A stretch of DNA of 64,000 bases from Tidjanibacter sp. (GCA_017396085.1 JAFQNC010000006.1:1-64000), one strand, 5' to 3'; shown: positions 42,510-51,351, counted from the stretch's first letter. Numbers and translations are program-made. Notes: generated from the letters alone by a model not told the origin.

Positions 42510-43643
42510 CTATTTGTGGCACATCTTTTCATTTAGTACAAAAATTGTAATATCCCTATGGGCTTCACAACAAATGCGATTGAGCATAGCACCATACTCT
42601 TTGCGAGAGGTTAAATATGGTATCCATCCTCTGTTTGCGGCAGCGTTCAGGTAGCGATTATGCCAAGAAGAAAACAGTGATGTTACATATGATTTATTTC
42701 TATAAATCCAACCTTCAAAGGATTTTTGGAGTTGAGTGTCATCTGCAATAACTGCATTTAATTCTTCTACCTTCTGATGAAAATTCATCTTTTGCACTCC
42801 TGTCATCAAGTTGACGGATGGTTCTTTACTGCATTGAATATATGGGTATTGGTTAATTTGAATTTTAGTATCATTCAAATCAACAACTACAAGATACCCC
42901 TCGTTCCAGATAGTATTATATCTGTCGTTATACTGGAAGCAGAAATTTCCCAAGCCATACACAATAGGTTTCCCATTATAGAACTCGTACCCACTATAAC
43001 AATGCTGATGATGGTTTACAACTGCATCTGCACCAATCTCCACAAAGAAACGATAGAGTTTTTTCATTCTTGGGCTTGGTAGTTGATAGTGTTCGTGTCC
43101 ACCGTGCACAATCACCACAACATAATCGGCATTTTTGCGAGCCTCCGTGATTTGATGGTAATTATCTATGGAGTCCAACGGAGCAGCTCCTGCGGTAGTT
43201 GCCGTTGCAATTGAAAATTCATTCTCGCAGAAATTCACAAAAGCAACCTTCTTGCCCTGAATATCCTTATAAAGTACTTTCTGCGCCTCAGCGAGTGTTT
43301 TGCCTCCACCGACATAGTCTATCTTTTGGGCCTCCAACTCCTCTATTGTAGTCAAGCACCCACTATCTCCAAAATCTCTGAAATGATTGTTGGCTAGGGT
43401 TGCGCAACTAAAACCAGCATATTTCATTGCAGCCACGGCAGTTCTTTCCGTGCGCAAAGCTGGGCCACATTTAGCAATGGGCTTAACATCACCTTCAACT
43501 ACGGGACACTCAAAATTCACAATCGAATAATCAGCCTCCTTAATAATATCTTTCACTCCATCAAAAAAGGAGTAGTCTTTGTTGGCAACCATTGTCGCCA
43601 CTCTATCACGAGGGCAGAAGTCTCCAGCAATAAGAATTTTCAT
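42510..43643 (-). CDS. CapA-family putative metallophosphatase-fold protein
   Basis: The 377-residue protein has the PGA_cap/CapA motifs: ILIAGDFCPRDR, VNFECPVVEG, LANNHFRDFGDSG, VVIVHGGHEHY and VNHHQHCYSGYEFYNGKPIVYGLGNF. They form a calcineurin-like metal centre. CapA of Bacillus is required for poly-gamma-glutamate export, but homologues occur in many loci without PGA synthesis, as here (no CapB/C). No signal peptide is evident. The start at 43643 gives the family N-terminus and removes an overlap with the upstream gene. Confidence 0.85.
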   Translation of the reverse strand: MKILIAGDFCPRDRVATMVANKDYSFFDGVKDIIKEADYSIVNFECPVVEGDVKPIAKCGPALRTERTAVAAMKYAGFSCATLANNHFRDFGDSGCLTTIEELEAQKIDYVGGGKTLAEAQKVLYKDIQGKKVAFVNFCENEFSIATATTAGAAPLDSIDNYHQITEARKNADYVVVIVHGGHEHYQLPSPRMKKLYRFFVEIGADAVVNHHQHCYSGYEFYNGKPIVYGLGNFCFQYNDRYNTIWNEGYLVVVDLNDTKIQINQYPYIQCSKEPSVNLMTGVQKMNFHQKVEELNAVIADDTQLQKSFEGWIYRNKSYVTSLFSSWHNRYLNAAANRGWIPYLTSRKEYGAMLNRICCEAHRDITIFVLNEKMCHK

Positions 43644-43653
43644 ACAATTATAA

Positions 43654-44388
43654 TTATCTCCCAAACTTTTCGCAGGCCTCGTGGTAGGTGTCCAGAGAGC
43701 CGATGTCGAAGCGGCCGGCGGTCATCTGCCAAGCGTGCATCTCGGTCTGCTCAACCATATAGTGCGCTAAATTACCCGGGGCATCCTTGCCGCAGCCATT
43801 CTCGACCGAACCACGCACCAAATCGAGGTCCTTCTTCAAATAAATATAAAAAGGTGGCACCGCCCAGTTACTCTTGGGTACCATAGGTTTCTCCTCCATT
43901 CCCAGCACCCTCCAATCGGCGTCCAACTCCACAACTCCAGTGCGTTGCAGTTTCTCCACCGAGGGCTGGTGGTGGCACATAATACAGCTCGTTCCCTTCT
44001 CCTTCGCAAAGTCCACAAACTCCCTAAAACTGAAGAACAACAAGTTATCAGCCGCCACAACCAGCATATCATCATCAATGCCCAACCTATCCATTGCAAA
44101 CAACAGGTCGCACACCGCACCAAGGCGAGTTTCGTTACTCTCGGTGCCGTCATCCACAATGGTTACAGGTTTGGTGTAGTTGAGGCCAACTGCCCACTCC
44201 TCAAAGATGGGGGCAAACTTATGGTTGGTGATGATTATATGTTCATCTATCTCAGGTATGGTGTCGATGTCGTTGAGCATCCTACCGAGGATTGTGCTCT
44301 CACCTATTTTTAATAGTGGCTTGGGAAAATTTTTGGTCAGCTCGCCCAGTCGGGTGGCGTATCCAGCGGCTATTACGATATTCTTCAT
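43654..44388 (-). CDS. Sugar-phosphate nucleotidyltransferase
   Basis: The 244-residue protein starts MKNIVIAAGYATRLGELTKN followed by FPKPLLKIG, the nucleotidyltransferase signature, with VVAADNLLFF as the metal-binding D-N segment and GMEEKPMVPKS. It is shorter than RfbA. Located directly after the GHMP kinase gene, it may activate the sugar-1-phosphate made by that kinase. It may supply a capsule sugar by salvage. Confidence 0.85.
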   Translation of the reverse strand: MKNIVIAAGYATRLGELTKNFPKPLLKIGESTILGRMLNDIDTIPEIDEHIIITNHKFAPIFEEWAVGLNYTKPVTIVDDGTESNETRLGAVCDLLFAMDRLGIDDDMLVVAADNLLFFSFREFVDFAKEKGTSCIMCHHQPSVEKLQRTGVVELDADWRVLGMEEKPMVPKSNWAVPPFYIYLKKDLDLVRGSVENGCGKDAPGNLAHYMVEQTEMHAWQMTAGRFDIGSLDTYHEACEKFGR

Positions 44389-44394
44389 TCTTGA

Positions 44395-44430
44395 TAATTC
44401 TCAACTCTCAATTCTCAATTCTCAATTCTC
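44395..44430. repeat. Tandem 7-mer CAATTCT, second array
   Basis: About five imperfect copies of the 7-mer CAATTCT/CAACTCT fill the gap between the kinase and nucleotidyltransferase genes and supply the kinase's stop codon. It is the same word as at 14363-14397, 30 kb away. Confidence 0.85.
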
Positions 44431-45567
44431 CACGAATCGTGCGCCATCATCGGTTTTGCAGAAGTGTACCTCGAAGGTGCCCTCATATTCGGGGAAGCGG
44501 CGGAGGTACTCGGCTGTCAGTTTTTCGCGTATGGAGTCCTCCTTTGCGGGGTCCACGAGGGCAATGCAAGCGCCCTTGAAGCCTGCGCCAGAGAAGCGAC
44601 CGCCATAGACGCCGTCCAGTTCGCGCATAATCTCGTAGATGGCAATCAGTTCGGGCGAGCCACACTCATAATTGTGAATGGAACTCTCGCAACTCTCAAA
44701 ACTCAACTTGCCAAAGAGTTCCAAGTTGCCTGACTCCCAAGCCGTAACGCCCTTGCGCACACGCTTATACTCCGAGTAGAAGTGCTCGGCACGACGTGCA
44801 AACCTTGCGGGCATACGCTCCTTGGTCTGCTCAAACACCTCACGGGGAACATCCCTGAGGAAGGTTTTGTCGAGGGTTTTAAGTGGTTGGTCGTTGTAGG
44901 CAAGCATATTCCACGCAGCCGCCTTACACTCGCTCACGCGGAGGTTGTAGTCGCTCGACACAAGCGAACGGGTAAGGCCCGAGAAGAAAATTCCGAGGTG
45001 AAATTCGGGCATCGAGGGATTCTTGGGAATCACTCGGTACTCCTCGGTTGCGGTATCGAGGAACAGGAGCGAGTCCTTCTCGCTGAGCACGATACACGAT
45101 TGGTCCAAGATGCCGTTGTTCAGCCCGATATACTCCCTTTCGGCCTCCGAAGCGATGCGTATAACCTCCATTTTGGTAAGGTCAACATCGTTAGCCTTGG
45201 CGAGTGCCATAACATAGGCAGTAAGCACCGCAGCACTTGACGAAAGACCGCCAATGGGGAGCGAGCCTTTGATGACACCCTCCACACCTCTGCGCAACTT
45301 AAACCTCTTGGCAAGGGCATATTTAGCACCACGGGCATAGTCGCTCCAATGTCCCTGCTTCACCCTCACGAGGTCATCAATGGGGAACTCGGCCTCACCG
45401 GGGAAGGTGAGGCTTTTGAGCCTTACGATACCATCATCGGTGGGGTTGAACCAAAAATCCACACCTTTATCAAAGGCAAAACCGCTCACCAAGCCGTGCT
45501 GGTGGTCAACGTGTGCTCCCAGCGGGCACACGCGGTAGGGGGAGAATATGTGATATTTGTAGTCCAT
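44422..45567 (-). CDS. GHMP sugar-1-kinase, galacturonokinase-like
   Basis: The 381-residue protein has the galactokinase layout: SPYRVCPLGAHVDHQHG (9-25), LPIGGLSSSAAV (103-114, ATP loop) and GRFSGAGFKGACIALV (about 328-343). Canonical galactokinases read GRVNLIGEHTDYNDG; here Glu of GEH is Ala (PLGAHVDH), a substitution I recall from plant galacturonokinase. Genes for UDP-glucose dehydrogenase and UDP-GlcA 4-epimerase are adjacent, so a GalA-1-kinase is plausible. Start at 45567 is preferred to an ATG at 45579 lying inside the tandem repeat. Confidence 0.82.
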   Translation of the reverse strand: MDYKYHIFSPYRVCPLGAHVDHQHGLVSGFAFDKGVDFWFNPTDDGIVRLKSLTFPGEAEFPIDDLVRVKQGHWSDYARGAKYALAKRFKLRRGVEGVIKGSLPIGGLSSSAAVLTAYVMALAKANDVDLTKMEVIRIASEAEREYIGLNNGILDQSCIVLSEKDSLLFLDTATEEYRVIPKNPSMPEFHLGIFFSGLTRSLVSSDYNLRVSECKAAAWNMLAYNDQPLKTLDKTFLRDVPREVFEQTKERMPARFARRAEHFYSEYKRVRKGVTAWESGNLELFGKLSFESCESSIHNYECGSPELIAIYEIMRELDGVYGGRFSGAGFKGACIALVDPAKEDSIREKLTAEYLRRFPEYEGTFEVHFCKTDDGARFVEN

Positions 45568-45573
45568 ACTTTT

Positions 45574-45620
45574 TAGCATTCAGCTGTTAGCAGTCAGCTG
45601 TTAGCAGTCAGCAGTCAGCC
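45574..45620. repeat. CAGCTGTTAGCAGT tandem repeat
   Basis: Two 14-mers of CAGCTGTTAGCAGT lie head to tail, with further CAGCAGT variants. The array sits between the 4-epimerase and kinase genes and contains no ORF. Confidence 0.88.
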
Positions 45621-45629
45621 TTTTATTAT

Positions 45630-46688
45630 TTATCCATAAAACTCCTTGTACCACTCGGCAAACTTGCGCAGGCCATCGCGCAGAGGAGTGTGGGGCTTAA
45701 AGCCGAAGTCGCGCTCCAAAGCCGAGGTGTCGGCAAACGTAATGGGCACATCACCGGGTTGCATCGGCACAAGTTCCTTGTGGGACTCAAAGTCGTAGTC
45801 CGCAGGCAACACTCCGGCCCTAATCAACTCCTGTTGCAGGATGTCCACAAAATCCAAGAGGTTTTCGGGGTTGCTGTTACCTATATTATACACTGCGTAT
45901 GGGGGCTCGGGCAGACCATCCTCACCGGTACGTCTTTCGGGTGCCTTGTGCATAACCCTCTGCACGCCCTCAACGATGTCATCAACGTATGTGAAATCGC
46001 GCTTACAGTTGCCGTAGTTGAAAATCTTAATCGTTTCTCCCTTGCGCAACTTATCGGTAAAACCAAAGTACGCCATATCGGGCCTTCCGGCAGGGCCATA
46101 CACCGTAAAGAACCTCAAGCCCGTAGAGGGGATGTTGTAGAGTTTGCTATAAGAGTGGGCCAACAATTCGTTGCTCTTCTTGGTGGCGGCGTAGAGGCTC
46201 ACGGGATTATCAACCTTATCGTCAGTCGAATAGGGCACCTTCTTATTGCTGCCATATACCGAACTACTCGAAGCATAAACGAGGTGCTGTACGCCCCTCT
46301 TACCACCATCATAACTATGTCTGCAAGCTTCCAAGATGTTGTAGAAGCCAATGAGGTTGCTCTCAATGTAGGCATCGGGATTGGTAATGGAGTAGCGCAC
46401 GCCCGCTTGGGCTGCGAGGTTTACGACCACCTCAAAGTCGTTCTCCTCAAAGAGCCTGTCAATGAGTGCTTTGTCGGCCAAATTTCCCTTTACGAACTCC
46501 CATTTACTCTCGGGGTATTGCTCGGCGAGTGCGCTCAATTTTGCAAGCCTATACTCCTTGATGCTCACATCGTAGTAGTCATTCACACTATCAAGTCCCA
46601 CTATCTCAATGGGACTCTCGGTTGTAAGTAGCCTTTCTACCAAGTTGGAGCCAATGAAACCTGCGGCTCCCGTAACAAGCACCTTCAT
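45630..46688 (-). CDS. UDP-glucuronate 4-epimerase
   Basis: The 352-residue extended SDR has VLVTGAAGFIGSNLVERLL, GLDSVNDYYDVSIKEYRL, NLAAQAGVRYS, YASSSSVYGSNKKVPYS, YAATKKSNELLAHSYSKLY (YxxxK) and FFTVYGPAGRPDMAYFGF. The NDYYD and GPAGRPDMA blocks are specific to UDP-GlcA 4-epimerases (CapI/GAE type). It makes UDP-galacturonate from UDP-glucuronate, the product of the adjacent dehydrogenase, 2 bp upstream. Confidence 0.92.
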   Translation of the reverse strand: MKVLVTGAAGFIGSNLVERLLTTESPIEIVGLDSVNDYYDVSIKEYRLAKLSALAEQYPESKWEFVKGNLADKALIDRLFEENDFEVVVNLAAQAGVRYSITNPDAYIESNLIGFYNILEACRHSYDGGKRGVQHLVYASSSSVYGSNKKVPYSTDDKVDNPVSLYAATKKSNELLAHSYSKLYNIPSTGLRFFTVYGPAGRPDMAYFGFTDKLRKGETIKIFNYGNCKRDFTYVDDIVEGVQRVMHKAPERRTGEDGLPEPPYAVYNIGNSNPENLLDFVDILQQELIRAGVLPADYDFESHKELVPMQPGDVPITFADTSALERDFGFKPHTPLRDGLRKFAEWYKEFYG

Positions 46689-46690
46689 CT

Positions 46691-48016
46691 TTAATCTCTC
46701 TTGAAAATATCTCGTGTATACACTTTGTCCATAACATCATCAAGGGCACTATCGTAGCGGTTGGCGATGATAGCCTGCGAGCGAACCTTGAACTCGGTCA
46801 AATCGCCCACAACCTCACTACCAAAGAATGTTGAGCCACTTTCCAACGTGGGCTCATAGATAATCACCTTTGCGCCCTTTGCCTTGATGCGCTTCATAAC
46901 ACCTTGAATGGAGGACTGGCGGAAGTTGTCCGAACCCGCCTTCATCGTGAGCCTATAAACGCCCACAACAACATCCTGCTCCTTTGCTGCGTCCCACTGG
47001 CTCGAAGCGGTATAATAACCCGCCTTGCGCAAAACTTGGTCAGCAATGTAATCCTTACGGGTACGGTTGCTCTCTACAATGGCAGTCATCATTGTCTGGG
47101 GCACGTCCTCGTAGTTAGCCAATAGTTGTTTGGTATCTTTGGGCAGACAGTAGCCACCATAGCCAAACGATGGGTTGTTGTAGTGGGTACCGATGCGGGG
47201 GTCCAAACCGATACCATTGATGATAGCCTGCGAATCAAGACCCTTAACCTCGGCGTAGGTGTCAAGCTCATTGAAATAGCTCACACGCAGAGCCAAATAT
47301 GTGTTAGCAAACAACTTAACAGCCTCTGCTTCCTTCATACCCATAAATAGGGTGTCAATATCGGGTTTCAGGGCACCCTGCTGCAAAAGGCCCGCAAAGG
47401 TGTGTGCAAACTCTTCGGCTTTGGGGTTGGCGATAGCCTTAATGGCGGCATTCTCCTCGTTGAAGTTCTTCTCGTTGATGTCGATAATCTTGGGGAAGCC
47501 CACGATGATGCGACTGGGGTAGAGGTTGTCGTAGAGTGCCTTGCTCTCGCGTAAAAACTCGGGCGAGAAGAGCAGGTTAAATTTTTTGTCTTTCAGTTCG
47601 GGCTTGTAGAGGAACTGCAAGGCGTATTTTACATAGAGCGAGCGAGTGTAGCCCACGGGGATGGTCGACTTGATGACCATCACAGCATCGGGGTTTACCT
47701 CCACAACCTTCTCAATGACCGACTCCACTGCCGAAGTGTCAAAAAAGTTGCGCTGGGGGTCATAGTTGGTGGGGGCGGCGATAATCACAAAGTCGGCACC
47801 TTTGTAGGCCTCCTCGGCGTTGAGTGTTGCCACCAGATTGAGTTGCTTCTCAGCGAAGTACTTTTCAATATACTCGTCTTGGATGGGCGAGATGCGCTTG
47901 TTTATTTTCTCCACCTTTTCAGGTACGATGTCCACGGCCACAACCTCGTTGTGCTGTGCCAAGAGGGTTGCCATCGACAAACCCACATATCCCGTTCCTG
48001 CTACTGCAATTTTCAT
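46691..48016 (-). CDS. ugd: UDP-glucose 6-dehydrogenase
   Basis: The 441-residue protein has [19 protein letters not shown] (NAD-binding), [37 protein letters not shown] is represented by [11 protein letters not shown] and [30 protein letters not shown] is represented by [14 protein letters not shown], and [15 protein letters not shown] with the catalytic Cys. It oxidises UDP-glucose to UDP-glucuronate. It begins ~105 bp after the PglF-type gene; that spacer holds a 17-bp direct repeat. Confidence 0.95.
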   Translation of the reverse strand: MKIAVAGTGYVGLSMATLLAQHNEVVAVDIVPEKVEKINKRISPIQDEYIEKYFAEKQLNLVATLNAEEAYKGADFVIIAAPTNYDPQRNFFDTSAVESVIEKVVEVNPDAVMVIKSTIPVGYTRSLYVKYALQFLYKPELKDKKFNLLFSPEFLRESKALYDNLYPSRIIVGFPKIIDINEKNFNEENAAIKAIANPKAEEFAHTFAGLLQQGALKPDIDTLFMGMKEAEAVKLFANTYLALRVSYFNELDTYAEVKGLDSQAIINGIGLDPRIGTHYNNPSFGYGGYCLPKDTKQLLANYEDVPQTMMTAIVESNRTRKDYIADQVLRKAGYYTASSQWDAAKEQDVVVGVYRLTMKAGSDNFRQSSIQGVMKRIKAKGAKVIIYEPTLESGSTFFGSEVVGDLTEFKVRSQAIIANRYDSALDDVMDKVYTRDIFKRD

Positions 48017-48031
48017 TGTTCTCTCTTTTTT

Positions 48032-48065
48032 GATAGCCTTTACACGTAGATAGCCCTTACACGCA
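48032..48065. repeat. 17-bp direct repeat between ugd and the PglF-type gene
   Basis: GATAGCCTTTACACGTA (48032-48048) and GATAGCCCTTACACGCA (48049-48065) are adjacent and differ at two positions. No coding potential. Confidence 0.85.
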
Positions 48066-48120
48066 AGCCATCACTACACAAAATCTCCTCTACACGATTA
48101 GTCGCTCACGTAGCCCGCAC

Positions 48121-50061
48121 CTAAGCAATCAACTGCTCCTCTGCCTCGGCTTCAAGTTGTTTGTCCATCTCCTCAAATTGGGAGTTATTACTCTTGAACT
48201 CCGGAACAATCTCCTTCATCTTCCTCACCGAGGTCATCACATCGCCACCCTTGGCGGTATCAATCAACTCTTCGTACTTGGCCGCAACAACATCAAAGTC
48301 ATACTCCCTCACCTTTGCAATCTTAATCTTGTGGTGGTCTGTGGGAATAGTGTTCTCTTCGTTACTCAACACCTCTTCGTACAACTTCTCGCCGGGGCGC
48401 AAGCCGGTAAACTTAATTTCTATATCCTTACCCGGAACATAACCGGCGAGTTTAATCATCTTCTCGGCCAAGTCCACAATCATAACGGGCTCACCCATCT
48501 CGAAGACGAAAATCTCATTTCCATCGCTCATAGTTGCGGCCTCCATCACCAGCCTGCAAGCCTCCGGAATGGTCATAAAGAAGCGGTTAATCTTGGGGTG
48601 GGTTACGGTTACGGGACCACCCTGCTCAATCTGCTTGCTGAAGTGTGGAATAACGCTACCGTTGCTACCCAACACATTGCCAAATCTGGTGGTTACAAAC
48701 TTGGTCCTACCCTGCTTTCGGTTTTGTGCGATAGCCATACCGAGACTCTGACAATAAATCTCTGCCAGTCGCTTGGAGCAACCCATCACATTGGTGGGAT
48801 TGACAGCCTTGTCGGTCGAAATCATCACCAACTTATCCACGCCATTGCGAACACACATATCGGCCACATTCTTGGAACCGAGCACATTGCTGAGCACTGC
48901 CTCGCAGGGATTTTCCTCCATAAGGGGCACGTGTTTGTAGGCTGCTGCGTGGAACACTATCTCCGGCTTGTAGCGGTCAAAGGCAACCTGCAACCTCTTG
49001 GCCGAGCGCACATCGCCAATGAAAGGTACAAAGTCCAACTCAGGGTGGGATTTTTCCAACTCCAACCTTATCTCGTGCAGGGGAGTTTCGGCCATATCGA
49101 ATATCACGAGCTTCTTCACACCCAGTTCGGCCATCTGGCGACATATTTCCGAGCCGATGGAGCCTGCGCCACCGGTAACCATCACAACCCTATTGTGGAA
49201 GTTGTTGTAAATCTCCTCCTTGTTGATTTCAATCTCATCCCTACCCAACAAGTCCTCAATGCGGATGTTGCGCATCTTGACCTTTTCGTCTGCATCGAAC
49301 ACATCCACCTGTGGGGCTACCAATACCTCTATCAGTTGGGGTTTACGCTCACTGCAATATTTGAGCAGTCGCTCCTTCTCCTCCCTAACCTCATCCTCGG
49401 TAGCGAAGAGTATCGCATTGACGTTACACATCTCCACAACCTTCTCAAAATCATCCTCGTTGCGGAAATAATACACCTTCTGCTCCGAGATTTTGTAGTG
49501 GCTCATTTTTTTGCCGTGTGTAAGGAAACCCACAATGTGATAATGTGAGCTCTGGAAGAGTCGTGTTGTAAGCGCAACACTCTTATCTTTGGTGCCATAG
49601 ACCAACACCCTCTTGCGCCTATCGTTGGAGTGGGCCACAATCCAGTCGTAGACTACGACCATCACAACCCTCACACCAACCATACCGACCAAGCATATCA
49701 TCAGGTCCAAACCAACGCCCATTATTATGGCACGTTCCACCATAGTGATTGTGGGCACCAAGTGCATAAGCACATAGAATATTGCAGCCTTCAGCAACAA
49801 TGCAATACCAATGCTCCAAAGCCCCTTGAGTGAGGAGTGGCGAATGATGTGTCGGTAAGTACGGAACAGATAGAAACACAACAAGGTTATCGGCATACCC
49901 ACCAAGAACATATAGAGTGCATCGGTGGAGTCGATGGCACCACTGCCACCAAAATAGCGAACCGCCATAATTGATATGGCCAGTGACAATGCTGCAACAA
50001 ATAGGTCAATGAAGAGAACTACCCAGTAACTCAAGTAACGACTTCGTAGAATTCTTTTCAT
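48121..50061 (-). CDS. Membrane UDP-GlcNAc 4,6-dehydratase (PglF/CapD family)
   Basis: The 646-residue protein has four N-terminal transmembrane helices (within residues 1-135), a CoA-binding-like domain (RVLVYGTKDKSVALTTRL), and a cytosolic SDR domain with VMVTGGAGSIGSEICRQMAE and STDKAVNPTNVMGCSKR, where Met replaces Tyr as in PglF/WbpM. These enzymes form UDP-4-keto-6-deoxy-GlcNAc, the start of bacillosamine-type sugars. It is the first enzyme gene of the operon, 123 bp after the upxY-like gene. Confidence 0.92.
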   Translation of the reverse strand: MKRILRSRYLSYWVVLFIDLFVAALSLAISIMAVRYFGGSGAIDSTDALYMFLVGMPITLLCFYLFRTYRHIIRHSSLKGLWSIGIALLLKAAIFYVLMHLVPTITMVERAIIMGVGLDLMICLVGMVGVRVVMVVVYDWIVAHSNDRRKRVLVYGTKDKSVALTTRLFQSSHYHIVGFLTHGKKMSHYKISEQKVYYFRNEDDFEKVVEMCNVNAILFATEDEVREEKERLLKYCSERKPQLIEVLVAPQVDVFDADEKVKMRNIRIEDLLGRDEIEINKEEIYNNFHNRVVMVTGGAGSIGSEICRQMAELGVKKLVIFDMAETPLHEIRLELEKSHPELDFVPFIGDVRSAKRLQVAFDRYKPEIVFHAAAYKHVPLMEENPCEAVLSNVLGSKNVADMCVRNGVDKLVMISTDKAVNPTNVMGCSKRLAEIYCQSLGMAIAQNRKQGRTKFVTTRFGNVLGSNGSVIPHFSKQIEQGGPVTVTHPKINRFFMTIPEACRLVMEAATMSDGNEIFVFEMGEPVMIVDLAEKMIKLAGYVPGKDIEIKFTGLRPGEKLYEEVLSNEENTIPTDHHKIKIAKVREYDFDVVAAKYEELIDTAKGGDVMTSVRKMKEIVPEFKSNNSQFEEMDKQLEAEAEEQLIA

Positions 50062-50184
50062 AAGGCAAAATGTGGTTAAAAATATCTCTTATTTGAACTC
50101 ACACTCCTGCTCGGAGCAGAATAAATATTCAACAAATGTGGTTTGTAATGATGTCGGGCAGTCAAACTATGGCTCGCCCCTATT

Positions 50185-50796
50185 CTACCCCACCTTTTCC
50201 ACCTCGGTGGCGGGGAGGGCAAGAGTGGCTACGGCTGCGATACCTTCGATGCGGACCACCACACGGTGCTCGTGTTTGAGGCTGGTACGGGTGTAAACCC
50301 CCTCCACGCCCTTCAAGGGGCCGCCCAATATCCTCACTCTGTCGCCTTTGCGGAGGTCTATCTCCGTGTCGAGGTACTTAACGCCCTCACTACGGCACAC
50401 GGCCATAAAGTCCTCCATCTGCTTACTTGGCACAAACTGCGGTGTGGGCCTTCCCTCATCGCCCTTGGCCATCATATAGCGCAGGTAGGTTATCTTGGTG
50501 GTTTTGATTTTTTGCAGTTCCGGCAGAGTGGCATAGACGAAGATGTAGTTGTGCACCTTGGCCTCCTCACGCCAGTAGAAGGAGCCCCCTACCTTGCGCC
50601 TTTTGACCTTCATTGTGGGTACAAAACTCTTCACCCCCAGCCCTTCGAGCAACCTTTGTGCCACCAGTTCTCTCTGATAGGTAACTCTCATCACATACCA
50701 CTCGGGGGTTGGCTCGGCCACCGGTGCGCCAAACGGTGCAATTCTACTCACTGCATCCGCCTTTTCCGACTCTATTTTGGTCCTCTGCTCCACCAT
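50185..50796 (-). CDS. UpxY-type NusG paralogue (capsule-operon antiterminator)
   Basis: The 203-residue protein has a NusG N-terminal (NGN) domain (EWYVMRVTYQRELVAQRLLEGLG, AKVHNYIFVYATLPEL) and a KOW motif (KGDRVRILGGPLKGVEGVYTR). In Bacteroides fragilis each capsule operon starts with such a gene; its product binds the 5' leader of its own operon and prevents premature termination. Here it is also the first gene of a ~32-kb operon. An upxZ-like inhibitor gene is not seen between it and the next gene. The N-terminal ~28 residues are an extra polar extension. Confidence 0.9.
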   Translation of the reverse strand: MVEQRTKIESEKADAVSRIAPFGAPVAEPTPEWYVMRVTYQRELVAQRLLEGLGVKSFVPTMKVKRRKVGGSFYWREEAKVHNYIFVYATLPELQKIKTTKITYLRYMMAKGDEGRPTPQFVPSKQMEDFMAVCRSEGVKYLDTEIDLRKGDRVRILGGPLKGVEGVYTRTSLKHEHRVVVRIEGIAAVATLALPATEVEKVG

Positions 50797-50985
50797 TCAG
50801 CCTACAAAATCCAATCTTCTGCCCTCTGTGATGCTCCGAAATAGGCATTGCACCTTTCGCAACAGGGTATACCTCGGGGACATTGGCAACCACACAACGT
50901 ATTGATTGCCAATCACTTACACCCGCTCGTTGGGGTAAAACATCTCCGGAAGCAATTCCCCAACAGGGTACACCACCGGAAACTA
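50797..50985 (-). promoter_or_regulatory. Structured 5' leader of the capsule operon
   Basis: About 190 nt separate the predicted start site from the upxY-like ATG. The RNA holds two near-identical 14-mers, GGTGTACCCTGTTG (50961-50974) and GGTATACCCTGTTG (50860-50873), one mismatch apart. Also present are a GTTGGGG...CCCCAAC hairpin near 50930-50965 and an ATTGGCAA...TTGCCAAT hairpin near 50882-50913. No obvious intrinsic terminator follows. These are candidates for UpxY recognition. Confidence 0.6.
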
Positions 50986-50991
50986 CACTTG

Positions 50992-51022
50992 CAAAGATAG
51001 TGATTTAGATATTGTAACCAAA
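50992..51022 (-). promoter_or_regulatory. Promoter of the capsule operon
   Basis: On the minus strand TTTG (51019-51022) and TATCTTTG (50992-50999) are separated by 19 bp, a perfect Bacteroidales promoter. It points at the upxY-like gene. No inverted repeats of the invertible-promoter type were found on either side. Confidence 0.85.
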
Positions 51023-51191
51023 TAAAAAAGCAATATTTTTCGCCTCTTTATGTGCAAATTTCATCTCCATACATTTGATTTCCAAAGCATTTGTTTTACC
51101 CATTCTAATGTCTGAAAACGCCTCGGGGGGGGGTATTTTTGCACCTTAGAATGCGACTTTTTGAATATATATTAGGCGAATAGGAAGGAGA

Positions 51192-51230
51192 AGTCAAAAT
51201 TCAAAAGTCAAAATTCAAAATTCAAAAACA
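51192..51230. repeat. AAAATTCAAAAGTC low-complexity tandem repeat
   Basis: AGTCAAAATTCAAAAGTCA continues as AAATTCAAAATTCAAAAACA. The units are 7-14 bp long. Confidence 0.85.
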
Positions 51231-51351
51231 GACGCCCCCGCCCTTCGGACTGCTCGGCGGGGCCGCCGAGCGCAATTTCGACCACCCCTCCCGACCTCCC
51301 CTATCGTAGGGGAGGAGTACTTAAGTGGTGCTACCAAAGCATCGAAAAGTA

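Noticed and set aside
42510..43643. Poly-gamma-glutamate capsule synthesis
   Set aside because: Only a CapA-like gene is present; CapB/CapC are absent, and CapA homologues are common in unrelated loci.
48157..49548. 463-aa plus-strand ORF
   Set aside because: It is the antisense shadow of the PglF-type dehydratase gene.
50860..51140. Invertible (Mpi-type) capsule promoter
   Set aside because: CCTCGGGG occurs on both sides of the promoter (about 50872 and 51122) but in direct, not inverted, orientation, and no other flanking inverted repeat was seen.
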